Source: Zarea fungicola
Lineage: Eukaryota > Ascomycota > Sordariomycetes > Hypocreales > Cordycipitaceae
Direction of reading: 5' to 3'
Assembly: GCA_900169235.1 (NCBI GenBank)
Contig: FWCC01000114.1
Span: 62,001-126,000, forward strand
DNA length: 64,000 nucleotides
The notes beneath the pieces are model-generated. The model was not told the origin of the DNA. It ran no database searches and was given only the letters and a program-made list of their open reading frames with translations. The translations under genes were made by a program, and so were the position numbers. This document shows positions 56,731 to 64,000 of the stretch, in pieces. Within the stretch, counting starts at the first letter, position 1; every line of letters starts with the position of its first letter.

Positions 56731-58255
56731 GGATTAGGATTGTATTGGCCGCGGAAATCCACCGCACACGACGTGATAATTTTTACTCGTTGGAGACTCG
56801 GTCCGACATTTGCGCCACAGAACCGGCTCACCGGGACCCGACTTGACATTTACAGAATCTACCTGCCTAATGCGCGTGGATGGCGCAAGCCTACGGAGCA
56901 ACTTCATCTGACTGGTGGCTGAGATAAGGGCTCTTCGAACCGGGCGGACCGCGGCGGACATTCTGACACGATATCAGCCAAAAATAACATCCGCTGACAT
57001 CTTATGACCGCAGATTTCAGAAATCTGTTTGAACAATCCAGCATTTAGGAGCAGCGCTGTTAGAGTCGAGATGTTGATTAAAGTGCAAACTTTGTTCAAT
57101 AACAGTGCAACCAAGCCCTGATCAGCAGGACGCAAGGAAGCAAGGAAAGAGAAAACAACAGTAAACAGTACATGGCAGATGGACAGTGACTGCTCTGGAG
57201 CCCCATCAACCCTTGTAGCTATATAACTGACTTGGTCGTCGCTGTACTGGGCTTGCATCCCGAAATGTCGCACGGATATTATCAACCAACTATAAAATTA
57301 AGCTCCAGCACGTTTTCCCTTGACCTATTCCATCCTAGGCGCTACGGGAATGTGAAAATACCCGACACACCGGAATATTCTGGCAAGGCAGCCGATACGA
57401 GATTCATGCAGAAGTTCCATAAGCCCGCCCGGCATTGGATAGTCTCACAAATTTACTAAACTAGAATTACCTTATCCCATTTATATCGCGTGAAACTAAC
57501 GCGATGGAGGCTAGTGATGATCGGCCAAGTCCCACCAAGAAGCGACAGAATAATGGCTTTTAGCCGCAATTCGATCAAGGCACATGGTTGAATAATGTGA
57601 AATCTGATATCTGAAAGTTTAAGCTGAATGATTCATGATATATTTGCAGCAAGTGCCACTATCCTTCACAGCCTCGGGTAAGCGCGGCGGGTACCAGTAC
57701 CGTCGGGGAAGCTCGGTGAAGAGTCAAGTTACTGATAGCCAATGAGTAGGCAATTTTGTTGTGACCGGTTAAGAGCCTTTCAAAATAGTCAAAATAAGAA
57801 ATTGAAAAGTTTTATAGCTTTATACAGGTGCGTTTGGCTTGTATATATGTTAGTTATTTATTGAGAGATTTGCCAACTTGGGACTGTACAACGGTTGGAA
57901 TGGAATGTCCCCGGCTGCTCAAGGTATTCCGTATAAAAGTTTACGACTATATGTGACTGCTTCGTTTGATAATCCCCGATAAATCACTGCTATATCCATC
58001 CGAACCCCATGCTCGGTTTATTGGGTCCTAGTAAATTGCCTCCCCGGAGTCCTCTCTACCGACTCTGTGATGGTTTTGGTCTGGAACGGCAGGAATGATT
58101 ATGGGATCCATCGAACCCAAACCCACAGCAAGTGGTAACTTGCTTGTTATAAATAGGTACCAGAACCTCCTTTCTATTCGAAGATGTCGCTTATAGACCA
58201 TCCAATTTCATAGCTTTCGTTGATTCACCCTACATTGATCAAACTTGTGCTCACC
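56731..58255. other. Intergenic, no gene
   Basis: AT-rich spacer. Last 110 bases form the promoter of the NLP gene, with TATAAATA at 58147-58154. No repeat or ORF of note. Confidence 0.55.
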
Positions 58256-59245
58256 ATGAAGTCAATTCTTTACGTCAAGGCTGCCATTTTGGCGCTTACT
58301 ACGGTTGTCCGAGCCAACGATCCTGTCCCTGGCTCTTTCTTCCGGAACAACAATGGCTTTCAGGCTGCTCAACTGGCTGCTCCCGCGTGGTATATGGCGG
58401 ACGGCACCTGCATGGCCTCCGCCGCTGAGGATGGCCACGGTAACCAGATGGGTGGCCTTGATGCGGACAACTGCAACATCCTGAAGCTCAACAATCACTG
58501 CCCTCAGCAGCCCCCGTCTACCGGGCAGAGCACTGTGTACCACAACATTCCCGGACAGCCGTGGGAATTCGTTCCTGTAAGAAGAATACCATCCTCACTC
58601 CTCGCGACTTACACGGCCAACTAACGCCACGTTTTAGACCTACTACAATGTCGTTCAGTGCGACGGAGACAGATGGGACATCATGTACTACGTGTACTTC
58701 CCGAAGGACACTGGCCACAAATACGACTGGGAAGGCATCACTGTCCAGTTCAGGCAGAATGGAGGTGACACCTACGTCCGTGACACTGTTGTTATGGAAC
58801 AGGGTACGTTTACTACAGACCGGCAATGCCATTTGTTAGAAAAAAAGCTCACTCTCCTTTCAGATGGTAAACACAAGCACATTGGCTGGAACGACGTCAA
58901 CGATACCTTTGACAAGTAAGCTTCCTGCACACTGATGCCTGACATAAACGCGTTGGGTAGCGCAGACTAACAACTCTATGCAGTGTCGATGGAATTGGCA
59001 AGTTTGCAAACAAGGGCATGAACCATGGCATGTTCTACTTTGGCAAGTTCCACCACCCAGTTCACCATGATTGGCACACTGGTTCCTTCAAGAACACTTG
59101 CCCGCCCACTTCCGACGATGATTACCGCAGCCCCGACTACCAGTGGTGGTCCGTCTCGAACCTGCGCCACGTTAGCGTTCTGAACCCAAACTGGAATTGG
59201 GGCCAGGCCTCGTCCCCTGCCAACGCCAATGTCTGCCTGTTCTAA
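58256..59245 (+). CDS. NPP1/NLP (necrosis- and ethylene-inducing-like) secreted protein
   Basis: Four exons, 58256-58576, 58638-58803, 58864-58915 and 58984-59245, give 266 residues; introns are 61, 60 and 68 bases. A signal peptide spans about residues 1-20. The family's central heptapeptide, usually G-H-R-H-D-W-E, appears as G133-H-K-Y-D-W-E139. The metal-ligand positions His134, Asp137 and Glu139 are kept; the second His is Tyr. Many NLPs are plant-membrane cytolysins, but many fungal copies are not toxic, so activity cannot be called. All exons are open and junctions intact. Confidence 0.88.
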
Positions 59246-59509
59246 ATTTGAGAGCAATGCTGGAGCCAATAGCTTTGTGATTACCGAGCTGAGAATAAAA
59301 CCAAGGTGATTGGACGCACAACTGGCTCTAGAGGAGCAACAAGACGGAGCATTTCACCAAGTGTACATTCACCTTACATAGCATGTATAGAAGATCAGTG
59401 TAAGCAAAAACTTGTGATTTAGACTGAGACTCTAGGACGGAAGTTTACACGCTAGTTTAAGATTTACGTGCGTTAATGTTTTATCAAAGTCCTCCCTGTA
59501 GAATTGCCA

Positions 59510-61000
59510 CTAGTTCTTCCACTCGCCCGCAATCCAGCGGTTGAAAAAGTCGGCAGAGACCTCGGGCTGGTCTCCGGGGACCATGTGTCCGGCAGCGTAG
59601 ATTTGCATAAAGTTAAAGTTGCCCGAATGCTTCAACTTGCCATACTCCTTGCCATTGCCACCGAGTCTCAGGGGCACAACAGTAGCCTGGTTAAAGGCGG
59701 TTTTCCCTGGCCACTCCAGCGCCTCCGTCCAAGCGCGGTTGCCGAGCCAGTTGCAGATGTAGTCAGCGTCACCGGCGTATACGAGGACAGGGATCTGCTT
59801 GAGAAGGCCAGGGACAGTTCGTTGGATGGGCTTCATCCAATCGCCCGTCTGGTCAAAGGCGCGGTGCACAGTACCGCTGCACTCGGACCAGGACACTTCG
59901 ACACCGAGCGCCTGTTTTGTGGTGTTGGATTGCAGGAACTCATCGACGTAGTCTGGGGTTCCTTCGCCATTCTTGATGCGAATATCATAGACGTTTTGGC
60001 CGCTCTGCTGGTACACGCCCATAACGTTTTTGTTACAGTAAGACTCGGCGTTGGAACAGGTCACGGCGTTCTCGGTACTATAGCAATCCTGGATACGCCT
60101 CTTGCAGGTTGGCAGAGCGTTGTCCATGGACTGGCACTGCTGCGTGCTTAAAACAGAGGGGTATCCGCCCTCCCCGCACGCCATGGGGCGATAGTAGTTG
60201 TACTGGGTGAGAGGATCGGTCAAGCCATTGCCAATGAGAACGGATTTGAGGTTGATGTTGCGACTGGGGTGCGATAGAATCTCAGTGGCGGCGACAGGGA
60301 TGTAGTGACCGGCATAAGATTCTCCGGAAATGTGAAAATCCTGCTTGGAGTATTGAGGATACTGTTTGAAGAAGAGGGTGAGAAGGGAGTAGAGATCCTT
60401 GGCGCTGGCGACGCTGGTGCCAACATTTTTGCCGCTGTATGAGAAGCCGGTGTTGACGGGCTGGTCAATAAAGATGACGGAAGCATTGTTGTTCCAAGCA
60501 TATGGGTTCCGTTTGGGCTTTAGATCCGAGGTGGGCAGTGTGGCAGGACCAAGCTCGGTGAAAAGACCAAGCATGGAAGAGCAGCCGGGACCGCCGTTGA
60601 GCCAAAGTACAACCGGGTCCTTAACAGGGTCATTGCGAGACTCAAAAAACCCTGTACATTAATTAGCGGCTAACTTCCCATGACAAGCTATTGATACTAG
60701 CGATGGTAACCTACAGAAGAAGAGGTGCTTGTCATTCGTATTGTCGTCAAGGTAGCCGCTCAACTGTTTGACAGTGTCAATTTTGAGGGACGAGGGGTCG
60801 GTAATTTTTGAGCGCATGGAGTATTCCGACAGGTAGCCGTCGCTTTTGGCCTGATCGACAGATCGTTGACGCAGAATATCAGAACCGTGGATGATGTTGT
60901 CCCACTCGCTGTCAGGAATTCGGTGGATGCGACTGGTAGACTTTGAAGTGCTGGCGGAGGCAACAAGCCCAAACGCCAAAAGAGATGCGTAGAACCTCAT
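59510..61000 (-). CDS. Serine carboxypeptidase, family S10 (carboxypeptidase Y-like)
   Basis: Two exons on the minus strand, 61000-60715 and 60651-59510, give 475 residues; intron GTAGGT..CAG is phase 1. A signal peptide spans about residues 1-17, followed by a pro-region to about 90. The substrate-binding [11 protein letters not shown] lies at about 110-121. The triad is Ser207 in ISGESYAGH, Asp392 in [11 protein letters not shown] and His451 in AAGHMVPGD. Multiple cysteines and N-glycosylation sites fit a secreted or vacuolar enzyme that removes C-terminal residues at acid pH. The N-terminal pro-region is short compared with yeast CPY, which favours secretion. Confidence 0.93.
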
Positions 61001-61671
61001 TGTGTTAAATCACAATGTAGTTTAAACTGTTGGAGGAAGAACAGTATATTGTTGAGGCGAAGCAACCACGGAGACCAGGCAGCCGAGTGGTCTTATGCTT
61101 GAGCTAGCTGGCACTCTTCATCCTGGTGGCATGAATATGTGCTGATAAATTGCGTAAAGTCCTGCTATTAGTGGCTAGTCTGAGTATGCAGTGATGCCAA
61201 GAAAATACTACTCTGCTGCATCGACTTTCTTAACTTGGATTAGCTGTCAGAAGGGAAGTAGAGATGGGGGATTGGAACAAACTGCTGAATTTTTCAATGA
61301 TGGACTTTTTGCTACGCTTTGTTCTCGCATTCCGTGGCTTAAACCGGCAGCTTATAGAGACTTTCTAACATTCTCGTGTACAAGTACTGTACAAAGTTTG
61401 CCTCACTACAATGAGTTTGTCCGAGGAAACTTCGCCCCAAGTGGGCCAGCCGGTGGCGCAATTTGACTTTATTGATCCATCGTTTTAGCAACTTTCTTTT
61501 TTAGGCAACTCTGATCTGGTGTTAAAGTATTGACGGACAATTATATTTTATTGTGGGGTGATGTGATCATAGCTGCATAAGTCATTCTTTTACCTGCCCA
61601 ATATTGCAATGGAAAACTCCCCGGCTCGTCACATCGCTGGTGGCCCATGCTTGGCGTGAATACCACCACTA
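61001..61671. other. Intergenic, no feature seen
   Basis: Promoter of the S10 gene and 3' flank of the LysM remnant. Nothing else is recognised. Confidence 0.5.
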
Positions 61672-62288
61672 TTAAGTCAAGAAAATATTGATACCAACGC
61701 AGGCGTTCGCATCAGCCTGTGGGCCGGTACACTGCTCTCCAACCTGCGGGTTCCTGCGGGCAAACTGCTCGGGCGGAATTCCCTGGTACGCTGTGATCTG
61801 GTCAAAAGTGTTGCCCTCATAGATGTAATAGAACTTCTTCCAATAGTCAATTATACCATGCTGCGTAGGCTGCGGCGTCTAAATGCCATTCGGCGGGGAT
61901 TTCTTCATAACGCCAACGCAGGCGTAGGCGTTAAACCGGAGGCCGGTGCATTGCCACTGGACGACGTAGACCGCGGTTCAACTTCCGGCCTCCCTACGCA
62001 GTTGAAGCGGCCAGTTTTCAATCCGCGGCAATCAGCACCCAAAGAAGGATTCTAAGCGGAACATATACGTGGTTACGTGAGACAAGAGGAAGGAACAATA
62101 CGCTTGCCAATACGTACCCATTCGCTTAAATGAGCCAGAGTAATGTAGTTATCGCTCAAGACGGTCTGGCATGATCTCCCAGACTTGTTGTCAAACCACC
62201 AGCTGTAGTCCTCAGTTGTATCGGGGTTAAAGGGCAGGTTGGGCTTACTGCCACGGCCTGCGCTCGTGCAGATAAACCGGCCACATGG
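61672..62288 (-). pseudogene. Decayed LysM-domain secreted protein gene
   Basis: Read on the minus strand. From 62288 an open stretch carries CGRFICTSAG, an Asp/Tyr-Trp-Trp segment and ends LAHLSEW at 62118. An intact GT-AG intron (62117-62052) follows and joins in frame to NPSLGADCRGLKTG, the usual end of a LysM unit. Then the frame shifts near 61960-61990 into QCTGLRFNAYACVGV, which meets an in-frame stop at 61881-61879, and a last LysM-like unit (FYYIYEGNTFDQITAYQGI to ACVGI) ends at 61672. In that last unit cysteines expected near its start are replaced. No start codon or signal peptide is found upstream. LysM proteins bind chitin and often shield hyphae. This copy is broken. Confidence 0.72.
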
Positions 62289-62794
62289 CCCGGGACGACG
62301 AGAAGAGTTTTACAAAATGCATGATGGGATGGTTAATCCAGTCAAGTTGCGTTTCCACGCTCTCTACAAGTGCCTTCAAGGCTGATTTCAACAATATGTG
62401 ACTCATGAAATCTCGACTCGGCCTACACGACCAAATTTTCTGTAGAGTCTTAGTTTGACGGTTGCAGCATGAGCGAGCGGGTGAACACTATTTGGGCACG
62501 CTCCGTTGGCGGAAAGGGGCGGCGCTTGGCATATTCCTCATTCGGCTTTTTTTTTCTTTGCTGAGATAAACGAGCGAGCCTTGCCTGGAAAGCTTGGCGT
62601 GCTAAGCGGTTTCGGTAGCCGGTTGAGAGGCCGACGGCGGACCGAGAGAGCAGAATGTTGTGATGGTTTGCCATTGCACCATTGTCACAGCGTCAATGGA
62701 GCGCCTTGGTATGATGGAATTAATTGTACACACTTGTAGAAGATAAACAAGGCTTTCTCGCCACTTCCACAGCATTTTGGGTATATGTAACCAT
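62289..62794. other. Intergenic, no feature seen
   Basis: Would hold the 5' end of the LysM gene, but no signal peptide exon is recognised. Confidence 0.4.
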
Positions 62795-63795
62795 TTATAC
62801 AAGCACCATGGCCAGTATCAAGCAAACGGACCAAAATACTAATGTGCTAGTCTTTGCACCGAGCAGGGCCGCCATGCTCGGCTTCTTCTCGCAGTCTTGT
62901 GTAAGGTTCTGCCATGTGCCCTGACTGCAGTGCCTCATTTTCAGGACAGTGTCCGATATATTCTTGGCTACCTGAGCAGCCATAAACTTGTATAAACAAC
63001 CTTCCGATTCCTTGACGTCAAATACGGGACAGTTGTCCTGATTCTCGATCCCATTGGCGTGTATGGGCTTTGTGAGGATGTCGCTGACGCGGAGCGCGAC
63101 GGAGTTTCCAGGCTCTGGTTTTGGGCATGCCTTGATGGATTCCACAATGTCGGGCGCCTTGCCGTCTGGTGAAGTACTGAAATCAAGGCTGTATTTAAAA
63201 ATCTTAGTAGGGTCGCTCCCTCAGTTTCTCTCAATTTTCCGTACCATTCGTTGCGCAGCGACGGAGCATGTTCAACTGCTAGTACACGCGAAACTGGTCT
63301 GCCGTTGGTGATGTTGGCGAGGGGAATATGCAAAAATTGTGCTTTAGGTGATAATTCGTCCACTGTCATCATAAATTTGAGATAGGAGAGATAAAAGCTG
63401 CGATAACTTGGATCGCCTCTGCCAAACCCTGCGCTAACCACGGACAGATCGAGAGACATGGGAAGGGGCCAGACGTCGTCGAGGCCCGATACCGCAAGAA
63501 CCAGAGGGAACCATGGCACCGGTTTCTAGGTTTCATTTCGAGGAAAGAGCAAATCTACCTGCACCGTCGCCGGCAGGTTTCGCTCACCCAACACAGCTAC
63601 GGGCCATATTGTGGCGGTGTAAGCGAACAAAAGGGCGGCAAGAAGCGCATTTTGCTTCTCCCGGGCAACCGTAGAGAGCTGTGGATGCGGCTGTGAGCGG
63701 CAAGGAGAAGAAAACCTCAACGATGCAAGAGTGGCACTAGATTCGCTTTTGTAATGATAGCGAGGTCTTGGCATGTTATTTACAAAAGTGCCCAT
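62795..63795 (-). pseudogene. DUF7136-like surface protein gene with stop and frameshift
   Basis: Minus strand from the ATG at 63795 (or 63774). A hydrophobic segment (NALLAALLFAYTATIWPVAVLG) precedes QVDLLFPRNET, the entry motif of a fungal secreted family I take to be DUF7136. An in-frame TAG (63528-63526) falls where the family has tyrosine, and the same frame continues PWFPLVLAVSGLDDVWPLP. A one-base shift near 63217 moves the frame to SDPTKIFKYSLDFSTSPDG. The rest contains six cysteines and ends at 62795 with a hydrophobic tail (STLVFWSVCLILAMVLV) like a GPI signal. Either a recent pseudogene or an intact gene with two base errors; family name moderately sure. Confidence 0.62.
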
Positions 63796-64000
63796 AGTGG
63801 ATGTTCGTGAAAGGGATTATCCGCGGCCTTCCGACTTGGCGTTTAATACCCGCTTTCGCTTTCACGCCAAGACATGAAGTTTTCGTGCCAAGCCTACAAG
63901 CCAGGGAGCTCCTGTTCGCAAAATGAATCTCGGGCTTGGCTCTTGTAGGCCGAGCCTTGCGCGGTGCTCTGTCAGACCGCCAAGTAGAGCGACAGAAGCT
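63796..64000. other. Window end with imperfect inverted repeat
   Basis: GCCTACAAGCC (63892-63902) is mirrored by GGCTCTTGTAGGC (63938-63950). No gene is seen before the edge. Confidence 0.4.

Noticed and set aside
1..64000. tRNA and rRNA genes
   Set aside because: I looked for GGTTCGANNCC-type B boxes on both strands; the few TTCGAA-like hits lack a paired acceptor stem or A box. A tRNA scan would settle this.

Overview
The window reads as nuclear DNA of a filamentous ascomycete (Pezizomycotina, most likely Sordariomycetes/Hypocreales; genus not resolvable from sequence alone). Reasons: genes carry short GT-AG introns of about 45-110 bases with CTAAC-like branch sites; fungal families are present (Zn2Cys6 regulator, striatin/PRO11, Pin4-type RRM-R3H protein, LysM, NLP and DUF7136-like secreted proteins); spacers are long; and a Ty3/gypsy fragment is present. 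Twenty-two coding genes were modelled with splice junctions checked for frame. A further hypothetical gene and two secreted-protein genes look broken.

Layout. 0.2-7.1 kb: MINDY deubiquitinase with a CaaX end, a steroid 5-alpha-reductase-like enzyme, and a secreted S28 peptidase on the opposite strand. 7.1-11.4 kb is gene-poor with microsatellites. 11.4-18.1 kb: a sugar transporter with a GC-AG intron, a secreted trypsin-like protease, a tandem repeat, a frameshifted hypothetical gene, and a protein pairing a PAM2-like motif with a C4 zinc finger. 18.4-18.9 kb: inverted gypsy RNase H remnant. 19.3-20.2 kb: histone H2A.Z. 21.8-25.6 kb: an F-box protein and an uncharacterised 530-residue protein. 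29.7-31.7 kb: Pin4-like RNA-binding protein. 33.2-33.6 kb: small secreted double-psi beta-barrel protein. 36.7-41.2 kb: Gal80-like protein, a zinc-ribbon hypothetical and an MDR oxidoreductase. 41.6-45.9 kb: striatin and a double GFA-domain protein.

47.4-56.7 kb is the most suggestive block. It holds a phytanoyl-CoA-dioxygenase-like enzyme, an alpha-glucoside-type transporter, a Gfo/Idh/MocA oxidoreductase, a small Dabb protein split over three exons, and a Zn2Cys6 regulator sharing a 439-base promoter with the Dabb gene. Transporter, three enzyme-like proteins and local regulator together look like a small catabolic or modifying gene cluster; this is inference.

58.2-63.8 kb holds secreted proteins: an NLP (necrosis-inducing family) gene, an S10 carboxypeptidase, a decayed LysM gene and a DUF7136-like gene with a stop and a frameshift. 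Four 'NN' pairs (15158, 41791, 50571, 51544) look like contig joins. The two inside genes each shift the frame in a way that one base fewer would repair, so those genes are probably intact in the organism.
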